Shown here: piece by piece, positions 26,501-35,550 of the stretch
How the letters are laid out: each line of letters opens with the position of its first letter
Position numbering within the stretch: position 1 is the first letter of the stretch
Source of the DNA: Filimonas zeae
Lineage (GTDB): Bacteria > Bacteroidota > Bacteroidia > Chitinophagales > Chitinophagaceae
Direction: 5' to 3'
DNA: 64,000 bases
Assembly (NCBI RefSeq): GCF_014641615.1
Contig: NZ_BMIB01000002.1
Span: 186,001-250,000 of the forward strand
Made by a program: the position numbers and the translations under genes
The notes under the pieces: generated by a model
Told to the model about the DNA's origin: nothing
Seen by the model: the letters and a program-made list of their open reading frames with translations, nothing else
Database searches by the model: none

Positions 26501-27915
26501 CACGTATGAATCATTTTGTAAACCAGCTGCTGCAACTGCGCAAGCTGGAAAGCGGCAACACCCCGCTGCTGCTTAGCCGCGTACACCTGCCGGCACTGCT
26601 GCAACACACCAGTGCTTATTTTACAGAAAAGGCTGGCGCAAAAAACATACACCTGCACCTGCACACAGTGCCGGATAGTACCGAAGTATGGTTAGATGCT
26701 GATAAAATGGAAACCGTACTGTATAACCTGCTGGCCAACGCGCTGAAGTTTACCCCCGCTGGTAAACAGATTACCGTAAGCGCCCGGCAGCATGCAGATG
26801 GTACTACGGTGCTGGAAGTAGCAGACGAAGGTTGCGGTGTGCCCCAGGACAAACTGCCACAGATATTTAATCTGTTTTATGAAAGCAATACCGCTAACCA
26901 GAGCGATACCGCAGGCACGGGTATAGGCCTGGCCATTGCCCGTGAAATAACAGCGCTGCATAACGGTAGCATACAGGCCTGGAACAATACCAGCGGCGGG
27001 CTTACGGTGCAGTTACACCTGCCCCCTTTACAGCCACCTGCTGCCACTTCCGGCGCTGTGCCCGCCCACACTGTCCCCACGCCACACGCAGCACCGCCAC
27101 CACCGGAAGCAGACAGTATGCCTGATGAAAACCTGCCTTTACTGCTGCTGGTGGAGGACAACCCCGAACTGCGCAGTTTTATTAAAAGCCAGCTAACACC
27201 CTTTTACCGGGTAGCCACTGCAGACAACGGTAAAACAGGCTGGGAAAAAACCTGTTTACTACTGCCCGATCTGGTGCTGAGCGATATTATGATGCCGGAG
27301 ATGAATGGTATAGCCATGCTGGAGCAGATTAAAAACAACGTCTCAACCAGCCACATACCTGTGATACTGCTTACGGCCCGTAATGCAGTGGAAAGCCAGA
27401 TTGAGGGTATGGAAAACGGAGCGGATTATTATATAGCCAAGCCCTTTCAGCCTGCGCTGCTGCTGGCCGCTATCCGCAATCAGTTGCGGCAGCGGAAAAT
27501 ATTACTGCAACAACTGCTTACCAACCAGCCGCCCTTTACCATAGCGCCCGATATGCCGCAGGTAACCTCGCAGGATCAGCAGTTTCTGCAAAAACTAAAG
27601 CAGATAGTGGAGGAGAAAATGAGTGAGGAAAACTTTGATATTGATACCGCCGCAGAAGCCATTGGCATGGGCCGTACCACTTTTTATAAAAAAATAAAAG
27701 CACTTACCGGCCTGGCACCGGTGGAGTTTGTAAGGGAAATGCGGCTGAAAAGGGCCCAGCAATATATGGATGCCGGTTATGGCAACATCAGCGAAGTGGC
27801 GTATGCCGTAGGCTTTAGCAATGCCAAATACTTCAGCACCTGCTTTAAAACCCGGTTTCAGCTTACCCCTTCGGAATACCTTAAACAACAAGCTGCCAGA
27901 ACACAAACCAAATAA
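23539..27915 (+). CDS. Hybrid two-component system sensor-regulator (HTCS) of the pectin locus
   Basis: One-protein signal system that senses a glycan fragment in the periplasm and switches on the neighbouring locus. About 1458 residues from the ATG at 23539 (another ATG at 23500). Order: signal peptide (cleavage near PCAAQPG); two seven-bladed propellers of Reg_prop repeats (GLSHDVITYMFKDKDGFMWF and many IWxGT/LWVATxxGL repeats); Y_Y_Y domain (about 815-890); membrane helix (about 897-917); HisKA with FFTHVSHELRTPLTL; HATPase with NLLANALKFTPAGK and GTGIGLAIA; receiver with phospho-Asp about 1249 in LSDIMMPEMNG; and an AraC-type double helix-turn-helix ending LTPSEYLKQQ. SusC and SusD follow, the standard target genes. 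Confidence 0.95.
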   Translation: MKHTIKHLVQLTAAACLLALPCAAQPGCKLEHYSTENGLSHDVITYMFKDKDGFMWFATWNGLNRFDGKSFVTFKSSPGDANLIQHNRIDQITEDLYQHLWLKAYDGQVYRFDKKQEQFSPLSAIAPHLPYTGTYKSILSATGKQLWIATTEAGLLQLHTTGADTSGYTLYRQGGATGCTLPSNNITFFTEDQQHNIWVGTSKGLARLTPRNATQYYSRHINLPKDADALTCYGEANKALFFGSASGHVICYSKNSNTISTLYQCHSRINALQVSHNQQQLYVTTADGALYITTLQNNHTTCYRQQQPAPLHSIYEDRHGNLWMKPEQDGVVRFNTSNKHFTTYRQHNNAGRNYSGDHFKVFEDRNGLLWVNLKGGGFGYYDASADKIAYYFNDPSSAGRKLSNIVNSLYYDPEGLLWLRTDERGLEKITFHPDNFRQHLPHAPSSWLSDNEVRGMLEDTHERLWVSTKNGNLYIYSPAGQQLTDLFTNMPAGGLGQVYAIMQDHTGAVWLGTKAHGLYKATPVNTAATHYTLAHYTHSAADAASISSNEIYTIAEDEQGRIWIGSFENGLNLAVPGKDGKLRFIHHQHCLGQYPTSRFGKIRHLTSDGKGHLWVATTDGLLVINTTDTARLAYAGYRKIPGDSTSLGSNNVQHIYKDRNGHLWLATAGGGLNRAIGGTPMQQLRFEVLTTRHGLPNDYLLSTTQDAQGNLWVATQAGLTRFNPAQKTFRSYNSGDGLPPYAFSEAAVVSRRNGTLAFGTIKGYITLNPQQLTETPVQAGMALTRLLVNGAAVQPGAADELLPQALNYCTQLTLPHNRNNLSIHYVALDFRWGNERTYAYRLRGFENNWNTQIAEGAATYTNLPPGSYVFEVKLLNAGLYNPAPYRQLQITVQPPLWKTWWAWLLYALFTTAIILLLRRTALTLLRLRQNIALEQKLSAMKQQFFTHVSHELRTPLTLIQGPAEALAQQEALSAKGRQHLDVIRRNATRMNHFVNQLLQLRKLESGNTPLLLSRVHLPALLQHTSAYFTEKAGAKNIHLHLHTVPDSTEVWLDADKMETVLYNLLANALKFTPAGKQITVSARQHADGTTVLEVADEGCGVPQDKLPQIFNLFYESNTANQSDTAGTGIGLAIAREITALHNGSIQAWNNTSGGLTVQLHLPPLQPPAATSGAVPAHTVPTPHAAPPPPEADSMPDENLPLLLLVEDNPELRSFIKSQLTPFYRVATADNGKTGWEKTCLLLPDLVLSDIMMPEMNGIAMLEQIKNNVSTSHIPVILLTARNAVESQIEGMENGADYYIAKPFQPALLLAAIRNQLRQRKILLQQLLTNQPPFTIAPDMPQVTSQDQQFLQKLKQIVEEKMSEENFDIDTAAEAIGMGRTTFYKKIKALTGLAPVEFVREMRLKRAQQYMDAGYGNISEVAYAVGFSNAKYFSTCFKTRFQLTPSEYLKQQAARTQTK

Positions 27916-28045
27916 ACCAAACCAGCCATGTTACACATCTTTTTTCCCATCAGGCCGCCCAACAGCCACCATTCATCAGAACAGAGAACACCAGTTTTTG
28001 AACCTAAAGCGCCAATTATTAACCATGAGACTAACTGACATCCGA

Positions 28046-28053
28046 TAGATTTG
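28046..28053 (+). promoter_or_regulatory. Candidate -7 box upstream of the pectin-locus SusC gene
   Basis: TAGATTTG matches TAnnTTTG exactly, 87 bases before the SusC ATG at 28140. No -33 TTTG stands at the usual spacing, which would fit an activator-dependent promoter driven by the upstream HTCS, but this is inference. Confidence 0.4.
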
Positions 28054-28139
28054 ACCAAACCAACGGGCCACACGTTCCGCTCTGATTGTTAACAACTGCT
28101 TTTCCTTATTCTTCATTGCCATTTTTTAATCATTGCTAT

Positions 28140-31100
28140 ATGCGCACATTTTATTTGCTACTATTTTTTTGCTGCACCTGCCTTACCGCCCGTGCACAAA
28201 ACAAAACCGTGAAGGGAACTGTAAAAGATGAGGCGGGCACTGCCCTTTCGGGTGCCACCATTATTGCCCGCGGCACCCGCATTGCTACTACTACTGATTC
28301 GCTGGGTAGTTACCGTTTGCAGACACCTGATAAAACCACTATGCTTATTGTTAGCTATACCGGTATGGAAACACAGGAGGTAAGCATTACCGGCCCCGAT
28401 GTAAACATTGTATTAAAGGGTAACAGCGCTGCCCTTAACGATGTGGTGGTAATTGGTTACGGTACCGCCCGCCGTAAAGACCTTACCGGCTCCGTAGCCT
28501 CCGTATCGGGCAAACAGATTGCCGCCGTACCGGTAGCCAATGCCGCACAGGCCCTGGTGGGCAAGGTGGCCGGTGTAAACGTTACCACGCAGGATGGCAG
28601 GCCCGATGCTGGTGTTTCCATCCGCATACGCGGCGGCGGTTCAATATCGCAGAGTAACGAACCTCTATATATTGTAGATGGTTTTCCGGTAAGTAATATT
28701 ACTGATATACCACCTAACCAGATAGAAACCATCGACATTTTGAAAGATGCCTCTTCCACCGCTATTTATGGTGCCAGAGGGGCCAACGGCGTAGTTATCA
28801 TTACCACTAAAAATGGTAAAAGCGGTAAGCTTACCGTTAGCTACGATAACTTTTTGCAGTGGAACACCGCCCCCAAATACCTGGAAACCATGAATGCCTA
28901 TGACTATATTTCCTACAACTGGCAATACGCAAAAAGTATCAGCAACAGTTATGCAGATGCCTGGGAAAGGCTATGGGGCATTGGTGCCTTTGCCTCGCAG
29001 TACAATAACGCAGCGGGCATTGAGCATTACCGCAACGTAGGCGCCAGAAACTTCTCCAAAGAAGCCTATGGCAATTCCTTCTCGCACAGCCACAACATCA
29101 GCGTAAGCAACGGCAACAGCAAAACCAAATATATTCTCAGTGCCAGTTATAACGATAACCAGGGCATGAAAATCAATTCCTGGTTTAAACGTATGAACGC
29201 GGCCTTTAAACTGGATCAGAAACTGAGCGATAAGCTTACCCTGGGCTTCGATACCCGCTATACCTATATACAGAAAATGGGCAACGAAGGCACCACCAAT
29301 GGTAAGGGTTCTATCCTGTCTTCCTCCTACCAGTTCAGACCCATTGCCACTGCCGATGTACTGGGCGAGCTGGACGACCGCAAAAACACCCAGTTGGGTT
29401 TGTACGATCAGGTATTGCAGGACAGGTATAACCCCGTAGAACTGATGCGCGATTACGAGCCCCTGGGCAAAGAAAGATCGCTGCGCTCTAACATGTCGTT
29501 AACCTGGAACATCATGAAAGGCTTAACTGCCCGGTCAGAACTGGGTTACAACCTGTACTTTAACAAGGGTAAAATATGGTCAGGCGCGGTGTATAACAAC
29601 TATCTGGATGCAAATGGCAAAAAAACCTTCTCCGGCAATGCCACCATCAACACGGCCGAAGGCTGGGCGCTGCGTTGGGTAAATACCATCAGTTACCAGG
29701 TAACCGGCCTGGGCAAGGCGCATAGCCTGAATGCCGTAGTTGGACAGGAAGTGAACAATTCCAACTCAGAAGGCACCAGCATGTTCGGCAACCGCTATCC
29801 GGTTTCCTTTTCTTCAGACAGGGCTTTTGCTATGATGGATCAGTATCAGCAAAGCAGCACTGTGGTTAACTATGGTTACAGTTCCGATGCAGGTACGCCT
29901 AATCGCCTCACCTCGTGGTTTGGACGCGTCAACTACTCCCTGCTGGATAAATACCTGTTCTCCGCCACCCTTCGTGCCGATGGCTCTTCCCGCTTTTCTC
30001 CCGCTAACCGCTGGGCCTGCTTCCCGGCCATGTCGCTGGGCTGGCGTATTAGTGAAGAAAGTTTTCTGAAAGATGTTACCGCCATTAACATGCTGAAACT
30101 GCGCGTGTCTTACGGTAGCGTGGGAAACGATGGTATCAGCGCCAACCTCTGGAAAACACAATGGACCTCCAACGGCCTTACCCAGTATTCCATCAATGAA
30201 GTACGGCAAAGTGCATACTCCCCCGCTAATACCATTGCCAACCCCAACCTCAAATGGGAAAGCGCCATTACGCGTAATATCGCCATAGAATTCTCCGTAT
30301 TGGATAAGCGCCTCAACGGTACTTTTGAAGTGTACAGAAACACCAACAAAGACCTGCTGATGATTACCAACATTTCCCCCATCAGCGGCTTTTCGCAAAC
30401 CTACCAGAATATAGGCGCCACCAGTAACAAGGGCATTGAACTTACCCTGAATGGCGACATTGTACGCGGCAGAGATTTTAACGTCAGCGCAGGTTTTAAT
30501 ATCAACGTTAACAGAGGTAAAATAGATGCACTGGCACCCGGTATTACCGGCCTGTATAAATCGCAGTGGGGTTCAACTGTTACACAGCCTAACACCGGCG
30601 ATTATATATTACAGGTGGGCAAGCCGGTAGGCCAGGTACGTGGTTATACCTATGATGGCTGGTACACGCCGGCAGACTTTACCTATGCCAATGGCGTGTA
30701 CACGCTGAACAAAAGCAAAGACAACCCGGATATAGGTTCCGGCATTATTGGTACCGTATTCGGCACTACTGCCAACAAACCCGGCGGCCAGGTAGCACAC
30801 CCCGGCGTAATTAAGTTTAAAGACCTTACCGGCGATGGTGTGGTAGATGAAAAAGATGTAAGCATTATTGGTGATATGACGCCGAAGCACACCGGCGGTT
30901 TTAACCTGAACGCCTCCTTCCGTAATATTGACTTTGCGGCCAACTTTAACTGGAGTTATGGCAACCAGATTTATAACGCCAATTACCTGGCTGCTTTCTC
31001 CGGCAGCAAAGAAGATGGGCTGTATAAAAACCGTTTAAACTACCTCTCAACCTCGTACAGGTTGTATGATATTCAGAACAATCAGCTGGTAAAAATAACC

Positions 31101-31451
31101 GACCCTGCTGCGCTGAATGCGCTCAACGCCAATGCCACCACCTTCCTGCCTTATCAGGAAAACCCGGTGGTATCTTCCCTGGGTATACAGAATGGCTCTT
31201 TCCTGCGTTTGAATACCGTAACACTGGGTTACAGCCTGCCCGCAGGCATTACCCGGCGTATACACATCAGCAGGCTTCGCGTATATGGTTCCATATTTAA
31301 CGCACTTACCATTACCGGTTACAAAGGGCTTGATCCGGAAGTAAATACTAACATCAGCCAGGGTAATGCATCGTACCCCACCGTAGGGCTTGATTGGGGT
31401 GCTTACCCACGCGCCAGATCTTTTACCCTGGGTGTAAACGTTGAATTTTAA
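28140..31451 (+). CDS. SusC/RagA-family TonB-dependent outer-membrane transporter (pectin locus)
   Basis: Imports oligosaccharide across the outer membrane, powered by TonB. The 1103-residue protein starts at MRTFYLLLFFCCTC (28140) with a signal peptide cut near TARAQN; the longer in-frame start at 28086 is not needed. It has a carboxypeptidase-like domain (VKGTVKDEAGTALSGATI), the SusC box DVVVIGYGTARRKDLTGSV, a plug with IRIRGGGSISQSNEPLYIVD and DILKDASSTAIYGARGANGV, and a 22-strand barrel ending LGVNVEF. It lies 224 bases after the HTCS gene and 21 before susD. A pectin oligosaccharide is the likely cargo, judged from neighbours. Confidence 0.94.
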   Translation: MRTFYLLLFFCCTCLTARAQNKTVKGTVKDEAGTALSGATIIARGTRIATTTDSLGSYRLQTPDKTTMLIVSYTGMETQEVSITGPDVNIVLKGNSAALNDVVVIGYGTARRKDLTGSVASVSGKQIAAVPVANAAQALVGKVAGVNVTTQDGRPDAGVSIRIRGGGSISQSNEPLYIVDGFPVSNITDIPPNQIETIDILKDASSTAIYGARGANGVVIITTKNGKSGKLTVSYDNFLQWNTAPKYLETMNAYDYISYNWQYAKSISNSYADAWERLWGIGAFASQYNNAAGIEHYRNVGARNFSKEAYGNSFSHSHNISVSNGNSKTKYILSASYNDNQGMKINSWFKRMNAAFKLDQKLSDKLTLGFDTRYTYIQKMGNEGTTNGKGSILSSSYQFRPIATADVLGELDDRKNTQLGLYDQVLQDRYNPVELMRDYEPLGKERSLRSNMSLTWNIMKGLTARSELGYNLYFNKGKIWSGAVYNNYLDANGKKTFSGNATINTAEGWALRWVNTISYQVTGLGKAHSLNAVVGQEVNNSNSEGTSMFGNRYPVSFSSDRAFAMMDQYQQSSTVVNYGYSSDAGTPNRLTSWFGRVNYSLLDKYLFSATLRADGSSRFSPANRWACFPAMSLGWRISEESFLKDVTAINMLKLRVSYGSVGNDGISANLWKTQWTSNGLTQYSINEVRQSAYSPANTIANPNLKWESAITRNIAIEFSVLDKRLNGTFEVYRNTNKDLLMITNISPISGFSQTYQNIGATSNKGIELTLNGDIVRGRDFNVSAGFNINVNRGKIDALAPGITGLYKSQWGSTVTQPNTGDYILQVGKPVGQVRGYTYDGWYTPADFTYANGVYTLNKSKDNPDIGSGIIGTVFGTTANKPGGQVAHPGVIKFKDLTGDGVVDEKDVSIIGDMTPKHTGGFNLNASFRNIDFAANFNWSYGNQIYNANYLAAFSGSKEDGLYKNRLNYLSTSYRLYDIQNNQLVKITDPAALNALNANATTFLPYQENPVVSSLGIQNGSFLRLNTVTLGYSLPAGITRRIHISRLRVYGSIFNALTITGYKGLDPEVNTNISQGNASYPTVGLDWGAYPRARSFTLGVNVEF

Positions 31452-31472
31452 TTACTGCAAACGATTTCTGAT

Positions 31473-33569
31473 ATGAAAAAGATAATTCCAATACTTTGTA
31501 TAGCGGCCATACTGATACCGGGCGTTTCCTGTAAAAAAAGCTTTCTGGATGTGCAGTCGCCTTCCTCGGTAGATCAGGATTTTGTATTCTCTTCTCCCAG
31601 CGAAACTTTTAAAGTAATGATAGGCTGTTACGATTTGTGGCGCACCAGCAACGGAGGTTTGTTTTACGATATTGATGCCGTTGGTTCCGATGCAGAATGC
31701 CACCCTGAAACGTACGATGCCCAGCTGCGGCACGTACCGGAGGGACTGTATGCCACGGAAATTTCTATTGACTATGCCAGTTCCCTCAATGCCTGGGCTA
31801 ACTTTTACAAAATAGCCAACCGCGCCAACCTTATTATGGATGCTATACGTGCCAAGCCCGATTACCAGGCTGCCGTAACAGCAGGCACCGTAAACGAATG
31901 GACGCATTTGTATGGCGAAGCTGCTGTATTCCGTGCCTTCTCTTACCACAACCTGCTGCGCTATTTTGGCGATGTACCTTATTTCCAAACTACTATTACC
32001 ACTGCTGAACAAACAGACAGTGCCCGCCTTACCTCACGCGATGTGGTGTATGATGGAGAAATTGAAAACCTGCTGAAAGCAGCCACCGGTATGTATCGCC
32101 TGGGCGAAGGAGGCATTAATGCAGAACGTTTCTCCCGCACATTTGCCTATGGCCTTATAGGCAAAATGGCGCTGTATGCAGGTGGCTATGGTTTACGCCG
32201 TACCGATATGGATTATGGCGCCGTAACCTTTAGCCAGATTGGTACGGAAAAATGGAATGCGAAATATGTGCGTCGTACCGATTATAAAAAGTATTATGAA
32301 ATAGCCAAAACCAACCTGAAGGCTTGCCTGGATAACGCAGGTTCTGCGTATCTGATTACTACCGACAGCCGCGGTGCGGGGTTCAACAACCCATTCCAGT
32401 ACAACTTTCAGTATAATATGAACCTGGTGGTAAGCCCTGAATCGTTGTACGAAATAGGTGAAACCCAGGCACAGTTTTCTGAGCGGCCTTATGCTTTTGG
32501 CCGCCCTTCTAACGGCGGTGGCGCCAACTCCTACCCCAACAAAGCCTATGGCCAAAGCCGTATGCACCCGGCGTTTTATTATGGTGATTACGACCCTAAA
32601 GATTTGCGGCGCGATGCTACGGTTACGGTTACCGCCAACTCCGGCAGTGCCTCTGAGGTAATTGTAGACTTTACCCCCGGATCCCGCGATAAAGGCGGAC
32701 TGCCCAGCAACAAATGGGATGAAAGCCGTATGCCCAGCCCTTACACCGTTGCGCAACGCCAGGCAGGTGTTAACTGGCCGCAGCTGCGTATGGCAGATGT
32801 GATACTGATGCTGGCAGAAGCGTATGCAGAACTGGGTGAAGAAGGGCTTGCCAAGGCAGAGTTAACTAAGGTAAGAGGACGCGCTTTTGCTGCCGCCGAC
32901 CAAACAGATAAGGTAACCAATTACATTGCCCCCCTGGCAGGCGATGCTTTGAAAGAAGCCATACTACAGGAAAGAAAACTGGAGTTTGCAGGAGAAGGCT
33001 ACCGCCGGGAAGACCTGATACGCACCGGCAAACTGCCGCAAAAAATAAAAGCTATACGCGATGCACAAATTGCCATGGTAGCCGGTTTAAAAGCCAAAGG
33101 CTATTACACCTTCCCTAATGGCAATACCATTTCTAATTATATCTACACCAAAGCAGTAAATGTAGATTCGCTTGGCATGACCAAAATGCTTACCACACAA
33201 AACACCGTAGCAGAGGGCGACCCCAGCTATCCGGTTCGCTTTCCCGGCTGGCGCGGTAATTCCGATGCGTGGATAGCACTGGGCTATACCACCAAAACCG
33301 GTAACCGCAATCTGGCCATACAGGGCTTGTTCCGGTATATTGACCCTGCCGGAACAGAAGCAGCCGCACTGGTAGCAGCCGGTTATAAAAAAACAGCGTG
33401 GGGTGCCAATATTGTAGCTAACGAAGCACAATACACAACCAATATATTTAAAGGCTATCCGGATAGCTATCTCAGCTCCGGCGTGCCCCCCAGATACCTG
33501 TTGCCTTTAACATCAGAAACGGTAGCCAAATCCAACGGGCTTATTAAAAACGGTTATGGATTTCAATAA
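31473..33569 (+). CDS. SusD/RagB-family surface glycan-binding lipoprotein (pectin locus)
   Basis: Surface lipoprotein that forms the lid on the SusC barrel and binds glycan. The 698-residue protein has lipobox PGVSCKKSFLDVQSP, the SusD N-terminal motif (SPSSVDQDFVFSSPSETF), TPR-like helices (ANRANLIMDAIRAK, YGEAAVFRAFSYHNLLRYFG) and the C-terminal LRMADVILMLAEAYAELGEE and ILQERKLEFAGEGYRREDLI. It is longer than the usual 500-600 residues, with insertions in the variable glycan-facing part. It follows SusC by 21 bases and ends the transcript before a strong terminator. Confidence 0.93.
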   Translation: MKKIIPILCIAAILIPGVSCKKSFLDVQSPSSVDQDFVFSSPSETFKVMIGCYDLWRTSNGGLFYDIDAVGSDAECHPETYDAQLRHVPEGLYATEISIDYASSLNAWANFYKIANRANLIMDAIRAKPDYQAAVTAGTVNEWTHLYGEAAVFRAFSYHNLLRYFGDVPYFQTTITTAEQTDSARLTSRDVVYDGEIENLLKAATGMYRLGEGGINAERFSRTFAYGLIGKMALYAGGYGLRRTDMDYGAVTFSQIGTEKWNAKYVRRTDYKKYYEIAKTNLKACLDNAGSAYLITTDSRGAGFNNPFQYNFQYNMNLVVSPESLYEIGETQAQFSERPYAFGRPSNGGGANSYPNKAYGQSRMHPAFYYGDYDPKDLRRDATVTVTANSGSASEVIVDFTPGSRDKGGLPSNKWDESRMPSPYTVAQRQAGVNWPQLRMADVILMLAEAYAELGEEGLAKAELTKVRGRAFAAADQTDKVTNYIAPLAGDALKEAILQERKLEFAGEGYRREDLIRTGKLPQKIKAIRDAQIAMVAGLKAKGYYTFPNGNTISNYIYTKAVNVDSLGMTKMLTTQNTVAEGDPSYPVRFPGWRGNSDAWIALGYTTKTGNRNLAIQGLFRYIDPAGTEAAALVAAGYKKTAWGANIVANEAQYTTNIFKGYPDSYLSSGVPPRYLLPLTSETVAKSNGLIKNGYGFQ

Positions 33570-33646
33570 CCGGTAAACAGTTTTATACAACAAGCAAACG
33601 GAGGCTGTGTCTACAGGCTCCACTTTTAACACAGCTGTTGTAACAG

Positions 33647-33680
33647 AAAAGCCTTGCGGTACGCACCCGCAAGGCTTTTG
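33647..33680. terminator. Bidirectional terminator between SusD and AraC genes
   Basis: A perfect 13-base stem AAAAGCCTTGCGG / CCGCAAGGCTTTT with a 7-base loop lies between two convergent genes. A weaker hairpin (GGAGGCTGT / ACAGGCTCC) precedes it near 33600-33621. Confidence 0.9.
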
Positions 33681-33732
33681 TTTTGTATTGCCAACCTGGT
33701 TTAGAACGAATCAGTTTAATACATGTAAACGG

Positions 33733-34644
33733 CTAGTTAAAAGACTGCCGGTATTCCAGCGGCGATATATTCATTTTCTTTTTAAACATCTTATTAAACG
33801 ACTGCGGATATTCAAACCCCAGCTGGTAAGCAATTTCAGCTACCGACAAGCTGGTTACCGATAAATATTCCTTTGCCTTTTCTATTACCTTTTCCTGAAT
33901 ATGCAGCTGCGCACTGCGCCCGGTAAGCGAACGCAGCATATCACTTAAATAATGCGGCGAAAGGTTCAGTTTTCCTGCCACCATCTCTACCGTAGGCAGC
34001 CCCTGCTTTAAAGATTCGTCCTGTTCAAAATACGTATTCAGTAACTGCTCCATTTTCGTAAGCACATCATGGTTCACAGCTTTGCGGGTAATAAACTGCC
34101 TTTCGTAAAACCGGATGCTGTAATTAAACAGCAAATCCAGCTGCGCCAGTACAATATCCTGCGTGTGCCGGTCAATATGCGCACACTCCTCCTGAATTTT
34201 GCGAAACACCTCTGCTATATAGGCTTCTTCTTTTTCGGAAAGATGCAATGCTTCATTTACCGCATAGGAAAAAAAGCCGAAGTTTTTAATAGCTGCCGCC
34301 AGCGGATGGCCATATAAAAAATCAGGATGTATCAGCAGCGCATAACCCCGTGCCGGGCCGGGGTTCAGCATATCCGGGTGCGGCTCATCCAGCAATTGTA
34401 TTTGTTTGGGTGCAATAAAAGTCATTACCCCCTTATCATAATCGTAATACTGCTGCCCGTATTTCACCTTGCCCACAACGCCCTTTTTAAGCGATACGCA
34501 GTAGAAATCCAGCGAAAACTGCTGCCACAACTCCGCTGCCGTAAACTGCATCTGCGCCACCTCTACCACACTAATCAGCGGATGCAACGGATCTGGCAGC
34601 GACACCAGGCGTTGAAATTCGGTTATGGAATGTATTGTTTTCAT
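33733..34644 (-). CDS. AraC-family transcriptional regulator (module 2)
   Basis: A 303-residue regulator, paralogous along its whole length to the AraC gene at 18540-19466: shared VKYGQxxYDxxxG ligand-domain motif, HPDFLxxxPLxxxIxxxGFFSYA, RFYERQFITRKAVNHD/RFYKRQFITRKVVNND, and the C-terminal LPTVEMVAGKLNLSPHYLSD and YQLGFEYPQSFNKMFK ending LEYRQSFN. It begins 36 bases after the stop of an SDR gene on the same strand, so the two are co-transcribed. The effector is unknown. Confidence 0.9.
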   Translation of the reverse strand: MKTIHSITEFQRLVSLPDPLHPLISVVEVAQMQFTAAELWQQFSLDFYCVSLKKGVVGKVKYGQQYYDYDKGVMTFIAPKQIQLLDEPHPDMLNPGPARGYALLIHPDFLYGHPLAAAIKNFGFFSYAVNEALHLSEKEEAYIAEVFRKIQEECAHIDRHTQDIVLAQLDLLFNYSIRFYERQFITRKAVNHDVLTKMEQLLNTYFEQDESLKQGLPTVEMVAGKLNLSPHYLSDMLRSLTGRSAQLHIQEKVIEKAKEYLSVTSLSVAEIAYQLGFEYPQSFNKMFKKKMNISPLEYRQSFN

Positions 34645-34680
34645 GTTCCTATCTGGTTACAATGTACAACTACCGGGTTA

Positions 34681-35484
34681 TTATCCCATAATCTGCTGCT
34701 CAATCTCCTTCCGGAATGCCTCGTTACCTATCTCCAGGCGCCTGGCGTACATAGCTTTGGCATCCTCCCCTGCTACATACCGTATCTGATCCTTGCCATC
34801 GGTTGCCGCTTCATACACCACTGCTGCAATCTGTTCGGGGGCAGATGCTGCCTGCATCATACTATCCACCACTGCAAACAGCTTGTTCTCCATTTCCTGG
34901 TAGCCGGGGTGCGAACTTTTGTCCAGCGATCTGCCCAGAAAATCAGTAGCAATGCCACCAGGCGCCACCGTTTTAATACGAATATTATGCAGCCCCAGTT
35001 CAAAAGCCATGCCCTCGCTCCAGCCCTCTACCCCAAACTTGGCTGCATGATAAATGGAGTGTAGCGGAAAGGTTAAAAAACCGCCCATAGAAGTAGTGCT
35101 GATAAACACGCCCTGCTTTCTTTCTCTGAAATGCGGAATAAACGCCTGCGTAACGCGTATTACCCCCAGCAGGTTGGTATCAATCTGTTTTACCACCTGC
35201 TCATCGCTCAGCGCTTCCAGTGCGCCCATAAGTCCGTAACCGGCATTGTTAAACACCACATCCACAGCACCCTGCGCAAGGGCTTGTGCAACAGCGGTTG
35301 TAATCTGTTGGGGGTTGGTAACATCCAGTTGAATCAGTGTAACGTTTTGCAGCTGTGCCAGCTCTGTTTCTTTTTCAGGGCTGCGCATAGCGGCAATAAC
35401 TTTCCAGCCTTTAGCCTGAAATAAGCGGGCAGTGGCTTTACCTAAGCCGGAAGAAGCACCTGTAATAAAAATGGTCTTTTGCAT
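34681..35484 (-). CDS. Short-chain dehydrogenase/reductase (module 2)
   Basis: NAD(P)-dependent SDR of 267 residues starting MQKTIFITGASSGLG at 35484 (upstream in-frame Met codons would add an unrelated leader). Motifs: TGASSGLGKAT, QLDVTNPQQI, FNNAGYGL (NNAG), Ser in ISTTSMGGFL, and catalytic YHAAKFGVEG. It belongs to the broad group often annotated as oxidoreductases of unknown substrate. It precedes the AraC gene of module 2. It is not specially close to the SDR at 19556; the regulators are the more similar part of the two modules. Confidence 0.9.
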   Translation of the reverse strand: MQKTIFITGASSGLGKATARLFQAKGWKVIAAMRSPEKETELAQLQNVTLIQLDVTNPQQITTAVAQALAQGAVDVVFNNAGYGLMGALEALSDEQVVKQIDTNLLGVIRVTQAFIPHFRERKQGVFISTTSMGGFLTFPLHSIYHAAKFGVEGWSEGMAFELGLHNIRIKTVAPGGIATDFLGRSLDKSSHPGYQEMENKLFAVVDSMMQAASAPEQIAAVVYEAATDGKDQIRYVAGEDAKAMYARRLEIGNEAFRKEIEQQIMG

Positions 35485-35550
35485 ATCTGTTGTTTTATGT
35501 ACCATGCAAATATCCATCGGGCGCAGGGGCTGTATGTGTCCAAACCGGGG

